From contig NZ_FOYT01000005.1 of assembly GCF_900112175.1 (NCBI RefSeq), positions 1 to 64,000 of the forward strand: a DNA stretch of 64,000 nt. The letters are read 5' to 3'. Below, piece by piece: positions 17,820 through 26,056 of the stretch. The position numbers and the translations under genes were made by a program. A model generated the notes under the pieces. It ran no database searches and was not told the DNA's origin. It worked only from the letters and a program-made list of their open reading frames with translations. Position 1 is the first letter of the stretch, and every line of letters begins with the position of its first letter. The DNA is from Halogeometricum rufum. GTDB taxonomy: Archaea; Halobacteriota; Halobacteria; Halobacteriales; Haloferacaceae.

Positions 17820-19112
17820 GTGACTCCCCCGAGACCGCCCGCACCCGATGGTCTGCCCGTCCTCGGCAACACCGTGGCCTTCGCTCGGAGTCCGTTCTCC
17901 TTCACCGACGCCGCCGTCGCGGAACACGGCGACGTGGTTCGCCTCTCCATTCTGGGGAGCGACCGCTACATCGTCGCCCACCCCGACCTGTTCGAACGCG
18001 CCCTCGTGACCGACCGCGAGGCGTTCGCGAAGACGGACGACTTCCGCCTCGCGTTCGGCGACAGCGTCCTCGCCGTCGAGGGCGACGCGTGGCGCGAACA
18101 GCGCGACCTGCTGGACCCGTTCTTCTTCTACCGGCGGGTCGCGGAGTACGTCCCCGCGATGCGCGAACAGGCCGCCCGGCGCGCGTCGTCGTGGACGCCG
18201 GGCGAGACGTACTCGATGGTCGACGAGATGAAGGGCCTCACGTTCGACGTGCTGGCGGCGACGCTGCTCGGATTGGACCGCGACGGCGGCGGCGACGCGT
18301 TGCGGCGGGCCGCCGACGACCTGAACGCCCGCTTCGCACCAACGTCGTGGGCGCTGCCGGACTGGCTGCCGACGCCGAGTCGCCGGCGGTTCGACCGCGC
18401 CGTGACGACGTTGCGCGAGGAGATAGACCGACTCGTGCGCGCGGACCACGACGACGACTCCCTGCTGTCGGTCCTCGCGAACGCGCGCGAGGGCGAAGGC
18501 TACCCCCGGTCGGACGCCGCCGTGTCGGACCAACTGGTCGGCGTCATCTTCGCCGGCCACGAGACGACGGCCCTCGCCCTGACGTTCGCGTGGTACCTCC
18601 TCGCGCGAAATCCGGGCGTCAGGGAACGGGTCGAACGCGAGGTGGACGAGGTGGTCGGCGACGACCCCGTCCGGACGGACCACCTTTCGGAACTCACCGT
18701 CCTCGAACGGATCTTCCGGGAGTCGATGCGGCTGTATCCGCCGATTCACACGCTCCCGCGGGAGACGACGCGCGACGTCGAACTGGGCGGCTACCGGATT
18801 CCCGCGGGGTCGGAGGCGTTGCTCTCGGTCGTGAACGTCCACCGCGACGCCCGGTTCTTCGAGAGACCGGACCGGTTCGACCCGGACCGGTGGGACCGCG
18901 ACGACCGACACGACTACGCCTACGTCCCGTTCGGGGCGGGGCCGCGGCGGTGCGTCGGCCGGACGTTCGCGACGATGGAGGCCAAGGCGGTGATGGCGGC
19001 GGTGATAAAGCGGTACCGACTGGAGTGGGCGGGCGACGGCGAGCTGGGTCTGAACCCGCAGATGACGACGCAACCGCGCGGCGAAGTGCCGATGACGGTG
19101 CGAGAGCGGTAG
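17820..19112 (+). CDS. Cytochrome P450
   Basis: A 430-residue haem monooxygenase, soluble, with no N-terminal anchor. The family features are in order: proline-rich start with LPVLGNTVAF, I-helix AGHETTA, K-helix ExxR (ESMR), the PERF-like segment ERPDRFDPDRW, and the haem loop FGAGPRRCVG with the axial thiolate at Cys378. It resembles the haloarchaeal CYP174 group, a recollection not checked here. The substrate is unknown and no ferredoxin or reductase gene is adjacent. The start codon is GTG at 17820, 10 bases after purM. The same frame stays open beyond the TAG in a G-rich stretch. Confidence 0.94.
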   Translation: MTPPRPPAPDGLPVLGNTVAFARSPFSFTDAAVAEHGDVVRLSILGSDRYIVAHPDLFERALVTDREAFAKTDDFRLAFGDSVLAVEGDAWREQRDLLDPFFFYRRVAEYVPAMREQAARRASSWTPGETYSMVDEMKGLTFDVLAATLLGLDRDGGGDALRRAADDLNARFAPTSWALPDWLPTPSRRRFDRAVTTLREEIDRLVRADHDDDSLLSVLANAREGEGYPRSDAAVSDQLVGVIFAGHETTALALTFAWYLLARNPGVRERVEREVDEVVGDDPVRTDHLSELTVLERIFRESMRLYPPIHTLPRETTRDVELGGYRIPAGSEALLSVVNVHRDARFFERPDRFDPDRWDRDDRHDYAYVPFGAGPRRCVGRTFATMEAKAVMAAVIKRYRLEWAGDGELGLNPQMTTQPRGEVPMTVRER

Positions 19113-19226
19113 TCGGTCGAGGCGGCGGCGACGGCGGAGGAGGTGGAGACGACGGCGGAGGAGGCGGCGGCAATGGGGCCAGAGGAAGCGGAGGCCGAGA
19201 GAGACGGAGAGAGGCGGCGGCGGAAC
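19113..19226. other. G-rich low-complexity spacer
   Basis: 114 bases between the P450 and XRE-CBS stops. The plus strand is strongly G-rich, with GACGGCGGAGGAGG repeated at 19130-19143 and 19151-19164. It might slow polymerase or form G-rich structures between convergent genes. No gene is called here. Confidence 0.5.
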
Positions 19227-19766
19227 TCAGAGGCGGGCCGCGACGTCGGCTTCGGTGATGATGCCCACCGTCTGTCCGCCCCCGACGACGAGGACGGCCG
19301 AGTGGTGGTCGAGCGAGGAGTCGATCTCTTCGAGGGTCGCCTCGGGTTCGACCGTCGTGATGGCCTCGCGCATCACTTCGGCGACCGGGAGGTCACCCAC
19401 GTCTTCGTCCTGCACACGCCTGATGTCCCCGTTCGAGATGATGCCGACGGGGCGGCCGTCGCGGATGACCGGCAGTTGCGAGAACCCCTCCTCGAGCATC
19501 CGGTCGCGGGCGTCGCGCACGGAGTCGTCGGGCGAGACGCTGACGACGTTCGTGTTCATCAGGTCGTCCGCGCGGACGACGCTCCCCTCCGCCTCGTCGA
19601 GTGCGTTGACGATGCGCCGGAGGGTGGAGAGGCGCGGGTCCACGTCGCCGCCTTCGATTCGCGCGATGAGTGGCTGGGAGACGCCCGCCATCTCGGCGAG
19701 CGTGCTCTGCGTGAGGTCGAGTTCTTTCCGCCGTTCCCGGAGGTCGTGCGGGGTCGGGAGTTCCAT
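19227..19766 (-). CDS. XRE-type HTH plus CBS-pair transcriptional regulator
   Basis: A 179-residue protein. Residues about 5-60 form an XRE/lambda-repressor helix-turn-helix (LTQSTLAEMAGVSQPLIARI). Residues about 65-179 form two CBS motifs (DLMNTNVVSVSPDDSV and EVMREAITTVEPEATL), ending GIITEADVAARL. It therefore looks like a DNA-binding regulator controlled by adenine nucleotides. The family is widespread in euryarchaea but its targets are generally not known. A 6-3-6 dyad overlaps its own promoter (see 19775-19789), which suggests autoregulation. It is convergent with the P450 gene. Confidence 0.93.
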   Translation of the reverse strand: MELPTPHDLRERRKELDLTQSTLAEMAGVSQPLIARIEGGDVDPRLSTLRRIVNALDEAEGSVVRADDLMNTNVVSVSPDDSVRDARDRMLEEGFSQLPVIRDGRPVGIISNGDIRRVQDEDVGDLPVAEVMREAITTVEPEATLEEIDSSLDHHSAVLVVGGGQTVGIITEADVAARL

Positions 19767-19774
19767 ACTCCACG

Positions 19775-19789
19775 ATAACCGCAGGTTAT
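19775..19789. promoter_or_regulatory. Perfect dyad at the promoter of the XRE-CBS gene (candidate operator)
   Basis: ATAACC-GCA-GGTTAT is a perfect inverted repeat with six-base arms. It lies 9-23 bases before the ATG at 19766 and overlaps the edge of the TATA-like element (TCATATAACC on the minus strand, 19784-19793). Occupation would block the promoter. The natural candidate binder is the XRE-CBS protein itself; this is inference. Confidence 0.6.
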
Positions 19790-19809
19790 ATGAAAAAGGT
19801 TCCGGACGG

Positions 19810-20178
19810 TCAGGCCGCGGCGTCTTCCTCGTCGGCTTCCGTCTCGACGACGTCGATGACCGACAGCGGAACGTCGCGAAGCGCGCCGCCGACTTCGCTC
19901 TTGGCGATGCGGGAGGCGTGCTTCTCGCCGTCGGCGTTGAACACGTCGATTTCGAGCAGAAGCCCGACGAGCGCCGTGTCCGCGGCGATGAACGCCGAGT
20001 CGAACGGTTCGCCGCAGGCGGGACAGCCGGTGACGCCGACTTCCACCTCGACGTACTCCTTGTCCTTCTCGTTCAGTCGCTTGCCCGCCTCGCTGACCGC
20101 GACACCGATGGCGTCGTCGATGTCCTCGACGTCGCGGACCAGCCACGCGGCCTCCATCGCGACGAGATAGTTGCTCAT
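19810..20178 (-). CDS. UPF0212 / DUF555 family protein
   Basis: A 122-residue protein conserved across euryarchaea, function unknown. The family start MSNYLVAMEAAWLVRDV and the CPACG motif (Cys52, Cys55) are present, suggesting a bound metal, though only one CxxC is visible. Other typical segments are FDSAFIAADTALVGLLLE and DVFNADGEKHASRIAKSEVG. The start at 20178 is preceded by GGAGGG, a plausible ribosome-binding site. The frame continues upstream for 19 codons but lacks similarity. The C-terminus is acidic. Confidence 0.92.
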   Translation of the reverse strand: MSNYLVAMEAAWLVRDVEDIDDAIGVAVSEAGKRLNEKDKEYVEVEVGVTGCPACGEPFDSAFIAADTALVGLLLEIDVFNADGEKHASRIAKSEVGGALRDVPLSVIDVVETEADEEDAAA

Positions 20179-20434
20179 ACCCTCCAGTAGCGCCACGGGG
20201 TTTCGTGTCTTGTGGTTCGTCCGGCCCCGTGACAACCACAGTTATTCATCAAAGATGATGATATTCTTCCGCGTACGGAACGGAAATCTACGCCATAAGT
20301 TATACAGACGAGGGGGAACTGGGACCGGATTCCTACGCCGTGAGCGGCGCCGAGACCAGTCGAGTTGTCACCGAAACAACTCCAGTTTAATCGGCAGACA
20401 GCGTCGGGGTATTCGAATCGGAGCGGTCGTAACG

Positions 20435-20442
20435 TATATATA
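20435..20442 (+). promoter_or_regulatory. TATA box of the 61-residue membrane-protein gene
   Basis: TATATATA, the strongest TATA box in the window, centred about 32 bases before the ATG at 20471. It shows that this small gene is transcribed on its own and decides the start against a longer upstream frame. Confidence 0.65.
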
Positions 20443-20470
20443 CACCCGGCTCGCCCGCTCAGCTAACGCG

Positions 20471-20656
20471 ATGCTCAACGCGATGCACCGGTCAGTCACG
20501 TTCGCCCTCTACCAGTTCACCCTGGCACTCGGCATCCTGCTCATGCCGGTCGCCCTTCTCGCACGTCGGGCAGGCCTCCACCTGCCGGTCGACCGGGCGG
20601 TCGAAGCCACGGGTGCAGCGTACGAACGCGCGGGTGGGAACGCACGGACGAACTGA
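20471..20656 (+). CDS. Small haloarchaeal membrane protein
   Basis: A 61-residue protein starting MLNAMHRSVTFALYQF, with one long hydrophobic segment (about 12-35) and an amphipathic, mixed-charge C-terminal half with LHLPVDRAVE. Proteins with this start are common in haloarchaea; their function is not known to me. The frame is open upstream, but the TATATATA box at 20435-20442 places the transcription start just before this ATG. It is followed by a T-run at 20674-20678 and then psmB. Confidence 0.75.
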   Translation: MLNAMHRSVTFALYQFTLALGILLMPVALLARRAGLHLPVDRAVEATGAAYERAGGNARTN

Positions 20657-20673
20657 CGCCTCCTCGCGGTCCG

Positions 20674-20678
20674 TTTTT
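20674..20678 (+). terminator. Oligo-T run after the small membrane-protein gene
   Basis: TTTTT follows the stop at 20656 by 17 bases in GC-rich surroundings, the usual form of an archaeal intrinsic terminator. It separates this gene from psmB, which has its own promoter. Confidence 0.4.
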
Positions 20679-20778
20679 CACGCCCCCGAGCGACCGCGCC
20701 GTCGACGGTCACTTCGGCGGTACCGAGGCGCTACGGGGCCGCTATACGCGGAACGGGCAACAGCAGGGGGAAGGGTGG

Positions 20779-20788
20779 CATTTATCAG
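20779..20788 (+). promoter_or_regulatory. TATA-like box of psmB
   Basis: CATTTATCAG, centred about 27 bases before the ATG at 20811, supports that start and a leaderless or nearly leaderless message. Confidence 0.5.
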
Positions 20789-20810
20789 CGCCGGGGCTCA
20801 AAAAGGGGTA

Positions 20811-21542
20811 ATGCGTACTCCCACGAGCGACGACATCTCGGGCGGTCTCGACCCCCTGAACGGCGACCACTCCGGTGTGTTCGCCCCGGAACTCGGCGAG
20901 TTCCCCAACGCCGAACAGCGCGCGGGCGAGTCGACGGCACAGGAGACGAAGACGGGGACGACGACGGTCGGTCTGAAGACCGAAGACGGCGTCGTGCTGG
21001 CGACCGACATGCGCGCCAGTCTCGGCTACATGGTCTCCTCGAAGGACGTCCAGAAGGTCGAGGAGATTCACCCGACGGGCGCGCTCACCATCGCCGGGTC
21101 CGTCTCGGCGGCGCAGTCGCTCATCCGCTCGATTCGCGCGGAGGTCCGACTGTACGAATCCCGTCGCGGCGAGGACATGAGCATGCAGGCGCTCTCGACG
21201 CTCCTCGGTAACTTCCTCCGCTCGGGCGCGTTCTACGTCGTCCAGCCCATCCTCGGCGGCGTCGACGAGGAGGGACCGCACATCTACAGCATCGACCCCG
21301 CGGGCTCCATCCTCGAAGAAGAGTACACCGTCACGGGCTCCGGGAGCCAGTACGCCCTCGGCGTCCTCGAACAGGAGTACAGCGACGACCTGTCCATCGA
21401 GGAAGCCAAGCGCATCGCCGCACACGCCGTCGAGAGTGCACTCGAACGCGACCTGGCCTCGGGTAACGGCATCAACATCTGCGTCGTGACCGAAGACGGC
21501 GTCGAGATAACCCAGCACAAAGAGATCGAAGACCTGCTGTAG
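20811..21542 (+). CDS. psmB: Proteasome beta subunit
   Basis: Catalytic subunit of the 20S proteasome, forming the inner rings that degrade proteins unfolded by PAN-type ATPases. It has 243 residues. A propeptide of 49 residues ends TKTG, and autocleavage would expose Thr50 of TTTVGLKTEDG as the N-terminal nucleophile. Other marks are ATDMRASLGYMV with the catalytic-site Asp and IAGSVSAAQ with the Lys-region fold. The long acidic propeptide is as described for haloarchaeal beta subunits. The C-terminus is KEIEDLL. The alpha subunit is not in the window, as is usual. Confidence 0.97.
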   Translation: MRTPTSDDISGGLDPLNGDHSGVFAPELGEFPNAEQRAGESTAQETKTGTTTVGLKTEDGVVLATDMRASLGYMVSSKDVQKVEEIHPTGALTIAGSVSAAQSLIRSIRAEVRLYESRRGEDMSMQALSTLLGNFLRSGAFYVVQPILGGVDEEGPHIYSIDPAGSILEEEYTVTGSGSQYALGVLEQEYSDDLSIEEAKRIAAHAVESALERDLASGNGINICVVTEDGVEITQHKEIEDLL

Positions 21543-21622
21543 GTCGGAGCGTCGCGGCCTCTCCTCTCCGTTCTCTTCGCCGTCCAGCGGCGCGTCCGCG
21601 CCGAAAGCGGCGGCGCCGGCAG

Positions 21623-23155
21623 TTACAGCCAGTCCGCGAACGTACCTTCCAGCAGCGTCTCGGTCTGGTTCCCGATGTACTCGCGTTGCATGGCGAAGAC
21701 GGCCTCGGCGAAGTCCTCGCCGTCGTCGAGGTGGCTCTCGACGCGTTCGACCTTCCACCCGGCGGGCGTCCGTCCCGACGCCGCGCGGACGCGGAGCGGT
21801 TCGACGTACCGGTCGGCCTCCGCCTGCGAACACCCCGCCGACTTCAGCCCGTCGACGGCGTGCGCGAGGATGTCGTCGTACACCTCGGCGGGGTCCGTCG
21901 TCTCGTGGCCGTCGTTGGCTATCCACCGCTGCTCGCCGTCGAAGCCGTCGCGCATGGCCGTGTAGAAGTTCTCCTTCGCCGTCTCCCAGTCCTGGTCGAC
22001 GACCGGGTGCTGGCGCTTCGGGAGGCTCTCCATCAGGCCAGCGAACGCCGCCTGAAAGGCGATGGAGTCGCGGACGGTCGGCTGTGCGGCGATGGGGCGG
22101 AACTCGATGCGGGCGTTCGCCGACGACCGCGTCGCGCCGTCGAACACCGGGCGAACCCACCGCCAGAACGTCCCGTGCTTGCGCCGGAGCGTGGCGAACG
22201 AGTCGTCGAACCGGTCGCCGCGCGGGACGGGCATCGGAACGACGCTCGGGTCGGTGGCGACTCTGTCCACCGCCTCCGCCACGTCCGAGAGGTCCTCGGG
22301 GAAGCGGACCTTCTGTGCGTCTTTGCCGTTCAACACGGACTCGAAGACGGTGATGCGGTTCCCCATGTAGCCGTCGGCGAGGATGTCGCGCGGGTCGGCG
22401 TCGTCGTAGAGGTCCGGCGGGAAGAACGGCGAGTTGACGCCGAGGGCGAGGAGTGGCCCGGCGACGCGGAGCGCGTAGTTGAAGTAGACGGGCAGGTCGG
22501 CGGCGTGAGCGACCTGATAGTGCGGCTGGATGGAGGTGATGAGCGACTCGGGCATCACCGTATCGGCGTCGAGTTCGACGTGCGGGGCGTCGAGGCCCAT
22601 GTCGTCGGCCGCGTACTGCCCGTTGGCCATCGCGTGGTAGCGGACGGAGTCGCTCATGTTCGTCGCGATGCGGATGCCGTCGTCCTCGATGCTGTCGGTG
22701 AGGTACCCCCGGGCCGTCTCGCCCGTCGGCGGGACGGTCCAGAGGCCGTCGCTGACGAGGCGCATCCCCTCCGAGGAGGTGCACTGGAGGGCGGCGGTGA
22801 GACGGGCGAGCACCTCCGATTCCTGCGCCCTGAGGCCGTGCGGGTTCAACGGCTGCGGACTCGTCGTCATCTCGGCGTTGTGGAGGCCGAGTTCCTTCTC
22901 GAACCCGATGAGTTCGAGGAGGCGACGGGGGACGCGCATCAGTCCGTTCGCCATGTCGTCGTCGGCCGAGGACCACCGGCCGTCCGCGACGGCGTAGAAC
23001 TCGTACTCCAGCCCGACGATTGACTGGTGGTTGTCGAACGTGCCGGCCGCCAACTCGGATTTGACCACCTCGGCGTCCGCCTCCGCCTGCGCCTCGTACT
23101 CCTCGGCGTCGACGGCGAGCACGTCTCGAACCCGGTCCGCAAGCTCGTCGCTCAT
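21623..23155 (-). CDS. GCS2-type glutamate--cysteine ligase-like protein
   Basis: A 510-residue carboxylate-amine ligase-like protein. The N-terminal part has VGLEYEFYAV, the first Glu-rich strand of the GCS2/YbdK fold, followed by HNAEMTTSPQP. The C-terminal catalytic region has ANARIEFRPIAAQPTVRD, matching the R-x-E-x-R type segment of that family. Haloarchaea use gamma-glutamylcysteine as their main thiol, so a role in thiol synthesis is possible. This protein is longer than typical GCS2 enzymes (about 360-430), and another substrate cannot be ruled out. The start at 23155 fits the family; the frame is open upstream. It is divergent from ligA. Confidence 0.72.
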   Translation of the reverse strand: MSDELADRVRDVLAVDAEEYEAQAEADAEVVKSELAAGTFDNHQSIVGLEYEFYAVADGRWSSADDDMANGLMRVPRRLLELIGFEKELGLHNAEMTTSPQPLNPHGLRAQESEVLARLTAALQCTSSEGMRLVSDGLWTVPPTGETARGYLTDSIEDDGIRIATNMSDSVRYHAMANGQYAADDMGLDAPHVELDADTVMPESLITSIQPHYQVAHAADLPVYFNYALRVAGPLLALGVNSPFFPPDLYDDADPRDILADGYMGNRITVFESVLNGKDAQKVRFPEDLSDVAEAVDRVATDPSVVPMPVPRGDRFDDSFATLRRKHGTFWRWVRPVFDGATRSSANARIEFRPIAAQPTVRDSIAFQAAFAGLMESLPKRQHPVVDQDWETAKENFYTAMRDGFDGEQRWIANDGHETTDPAEVYDDILAHAVDGLKSAGCSQAEADRYVEPLRVRAASGRTPAGWKVERVESHLDDGEDFAEAVFAMQREYIGNQTETLLEGTFADWL

Positions 23156-23304
23156 ACCCTCCCGTGTGCGTCCGTGCGGCTTGAATCCCGCGGCTCCGTC
23201 GTCCCGTGGCACGCCCTCCCGAACGAGGGGTCGCACGGCTTCGAGGACCGCGGGCGGCGACCGATTCGGCGGACTTTTTTCCGCCGGGAGTTCAGAGACC
23301 GACG

Positions 23305-25137
23305 ATGCAGTTCGCCGAGTTCGCCGCCCGAGCGTCGGAGATGGAGACCGAACCCGCGGACCTCGCGACCGTCGCGTTGGTCCGTGACCTGTTCTGCGAC
23401 GCCGGAGACGACCTGACCGTCGTCGTCCGCTTCGTCCAGGGCCGCGTCTTCCCCGCGTGGGACTCCACGACGCTCGACGTCGGCCCCCGACTGCTCCGGG
23501 AGGCCATCGCGCGCGCCGCCGGGCAGAACGTCACGGCCGGAGACGTGGAGGACCGACTCGCCGACGCGGGCGAAATCGGCGCCGTCGCCGCGGGCTACGA
23601 CTTCGGCGGCCAGCGGGGACTGGCGGCGTTCGCTGGCGGGGGCGGCGACGGCCTCTCGGTGCGCGAGGTGGACGAGACGCTCCGCGAACTCGCCGCCGCC
23701 TCGGGGGCCGGCAGCGAGGACCGGAAACTCAACACGCTGTTCGGCCTGTTCAACCGCGCGAGCCCGGAGGAGGCGAAGTACCTCGCCCGCCTCGTCCTCG
23801 GGGAGATGCGCATCGGCGTCGGCGAGGGTACCGTCCGCGACGCCGTCGCCGAGGCGTTCCTCGCGGGCCCCGAGGTTGACGACGACGAGGGCGACGAAGA
23901 CGACATCGCGACCGGCGGAGACGCCGACGACGACGCGGAAGACGGCGCGAGCGGTGACGGGACAGACACCGCGGCGGAGGAGTCGGTGAGCGACAGAGCA
24001 ACCACGCACGCGACGGCCGACGAACTCGCCGCCGTCGAACGCGCCCTGCAGGTGTCGAACGACTACGGCATGGTCGCGCGAGTCGCCCGCGAGGAGGGCC
24101 GCGACGGCCTCGAAGCCGTCCGCCTCGAAGTCGGCCGACCCGTGCAGGCGATGCTGGCGCAGGCCGGGACGGTGACGGACGCTCTCGAGGCGTGGGACGA
24201 GGCGGCGGTCGAACGCAAGTTCGACGGCGCGCGCGTGCAGGTCCACGTCGCGAGCGGTGACGAGGAAGAGGGGGCCGCCGCCGACGTGTCGCTGTTCTCC
24301 CGCAACATGGACGACGTGACCGACGCCCTCCCCGAAGTCGTGGAGTTCGTCGCGGACCACGTCGACGCGCCGGCCATCCTCGACGGCGAGGTGGTCGCCG
24401 TCGACGACGACGGGGAGCCGTTGCCGTTTCAGGAGGTGCTGCGCCGGTTCCGCCGGAAGCACGACGTCGACCGGATGCGCGAGGAGGTCCGCGTCGAACT
24501 CCGCGCGTTCGACTGCCTGCACGCCGGCGGCGAGGACTTGCTCGACGCGCCCGTGACCGAACGGCACGCCCGCCTGTCGGAGTTGGTCCCCGAATCGGCC
24601 GTCTCCGGCCTCCTCGTCTCCGACGACGAGGGAGAGATAGCCGCGTTCGAGGAGGCGTCGCTCGACGCCGGCCACGAGGGAGTCATGCTGAAGAACCCCG
24701 ACTCCACCTACTCGCCGGGGGACCGCGGGAAGAACTGGCTGAAGCGCAAGCCCGACGTGGAGACGGTGGACCTCGTGGTGACGGGCGCCGAGTGGGGCGA
24801 GGGCCGCCGCGCCAACCACCTCGGCACGTTCCTGCTGTCGGCCCGCGACGGCGACGACTACGCCACCATCGGGAACGTCGCCACCGGCATCACCGACGAG
24901 GAGTTGGCGGACCTGTCGGCCCTGCTGGAGCCCGAAATCGTCAGCGAGGACGGACAGACGGTCGAGTTGAACCCCGCCGTCGTCTTCGAGGTGGGCTACG
25001 AGGAGATTCAGCGCTCGCCGACGTACTCCTCGGGGTACGCGCTCCGCTTCCCCCGGTTCGTCGCCGTCCGCGAGGACAAGACGCCCGCCGACGCCGACTC
25101 GCTCGAACGCATCGAGCGACTGGCCGAGTCCCAGTAG
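23305..25137 (+). CDS. ligA: ATP-dependent DNA ligase
   Basis: Seals nicks in DNA replication and repair. It has 610 residues. Order: an N-terminal helical DNA-binding domain (1-about 285); the adenylation domain with VERKFDGARVQVH, nucleophile Lys305; motif III FDCLHAG; motif IV EGVMLKNPDS; motif V LKRKPDVETVDLVV; and an OB-fold to the end (EEIQRSPTYSSGYALRFPR). About 45 residues at 190-236 are a low-complexity acidic insertion inside the DNA-binding domain. The start at 23305 is preceded by GACTTTTTTCCG at about -30, a possible TATA element. Confidence 0.96.
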   Translation: MQFAEFAARASEMETEPADLATVALVRDLFCDAGDDLTVVVRFVQGRVFPAWDSTTLDVGPRLLREAIARAAGQNVTAGDVEDRLADAGEIGAVAAGYDFGGQRGLAAFAGGGGDGLSVREVDETLRELAAASGAGSEDRKLNTLFGLFNRASPEEAKYLARLVLGEMRIGVGEGTVRDAVAEAFLAGPEVDDDEGDEDDIATGGDADDDAEDGASGDGTDTAAEESVSDRATTHATADELAAVERALQVSNDYGMVARVAREEGRDGLEAVRLEVGRPVQAMLAQAGTVTDALEAWDEAAVERKFDGARVQVHVASGDEEEGAAADVSLFSRNMDDVTDALPEVVEFVADHVDAPAILDGEVVAVDDDGEPLPFQEVLRRFRRKHDVDRMREEVRVELRAFDCLHAGGEDLLDAPVTERHARLSELVPESAVSGLLVSDDEGEIAAFEEASLDAGHEGVMLKNPDSTYSPGDRGKNWLKRKPDVETVDLVVTGAEWGEGRRANHLGTFLLSARDGDDYATIGNVATGITDEELADLSALLEPEIVSEDGQTVELNPAVVFEVGYEEIQRSPTYSSGYALRFPRFVAVREDKTPADADSLERIERLAESQ

Positions 25138-25200
25138 CGGCGGAGCGTCGCCGGTCGGCGTCCCCGTCCACGTCCGAGTCCGGAGCCGTCGCCCTCGGGG

Positions 25201-26046
25201 TCAGACGTACCGCGACAGCGCCTCGAACGCGCGTTCGGCCGCCTCGTCCGGCCGGTCCGGGTAGGTGTACAGTTCGAGCGTGACGAACCCGTCGTAGCCG
25301 ACGCCGTCGAGGGCGTCGAACACGGCCGCGAAGTCGAGGTCGCCGTCGCCGGGGACGAGGTGGTAGTGCTTCCCGCGGACGCCGCCGGCGATGTCTTCGA
25401 GGTGGACGCCGGTGATGTGACCGGCGGCCTTCTCGATGCTCTCGCGGGGGTCCTCGCCGTAGACGGCGGCGTGTCCCACGTCGAGGTTGACGCCGAGTCC
25501 GTCGCGGCCCACGTCGTCGATGAGCGTCAGCACCTCGTCGGTACTCTCGACGAGGAGTTCGGGTTCGAACTCGATGCCGACGTCCACCCCGCGCGGTTCG
25601 GCGTAGTCGAGGATGTCGTGCAGGGAGTCCAGCAGGTGGTCGTACGCCGTCTCCGGCATCGTCCCCGGGAGGGGGCGACCGCTGGCGAGGCAGACGGCCG
25701 GCGCGCCCGTGGCGTCGGCCAGGTCGACGGCGCGCTTCGTGTAGTCGACGCGCCACGCGCGCAGGTCGGCGTCCGGGTTGACGACGCTCGGTTCGAAGAA
25801 CGACGACGGCGGCGCGTCGTCGTAGTAGCCCGTCGCCGTGTTCGCGTTGACGTTCGAGACGGCGACGCCGGTGTCGTCGAGGGCGTCGGCGAGGGCCGCC
25901 TCGTCGTCCGCGTCGAACTCCGGGAAGTACGCGTGGGGCGCGTCGCCGAGTATCTCGACTCCCGCGTAGCCGTGGCCGGCGATGCGCCGGACGGCCTCGG
26001 GGAGCGTGTGGTTCGTGTAGGCGTTCGTCGAGAATGCGAGTTTCAT
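25201..26046 (-). CDS. TIM-barrel sugar-phosphate isomerase/epimerase family protein (copy 1, ebo-like cluster)
   Basis: A 281-residue xylose isomerase-like/AP-endonuclease-2-fold protein. The metal site of the family is intact: E159 in GIEFEPE, D189 and H192 in LDVGH, H215 in GVHLED, the HYHLVPGDG loop (about 227-235) and E258 in VTLELY. The real substrate is unknown; an isomerase or epimerase acting on a cyclitol or sugar phosphate fits. It is clearly paralogous to the TIM-barrel protein two genes upstream. It is the last gene of the operon tatD-TIM2-ubiA-TIM1, starting 10 bases after the prenyltransferase stop. Confidence 0.88.
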   Translation of the reverse strand: MKLAFSTNAYTNHTLPEAVRRIAGHGYAGVEILGDAPHAYFPEFDADDEAALADALDDTGVAVSNVNANTATGYYDDAPPSSFFEPSVVNPDADLRAWRVDYTKRAVDLADATGAPAVCLASGRPLPGTMPETAYDHLLDSLHDILDYAEPRGVDVGIEFEPELLVESTDEVLTLIDDVGRDGLGVNLDVGHAAVYGEDPRESIEKAAGHITGVHLEDIAGGVRGKHYHLVPGDGDLDFAAVFDALDGVGYDGFVTLELYTYPDRPDEAAERAFEALSRYV

Positions 26047-26056
26047 CGTTGGGTCG

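Noticed and set aside
20171-20470. Upstream extension of the 61-residue membrane protein to 161 residues
   Set aside because: The extra part covers the TATA box and is not haloarchaeal in composition.
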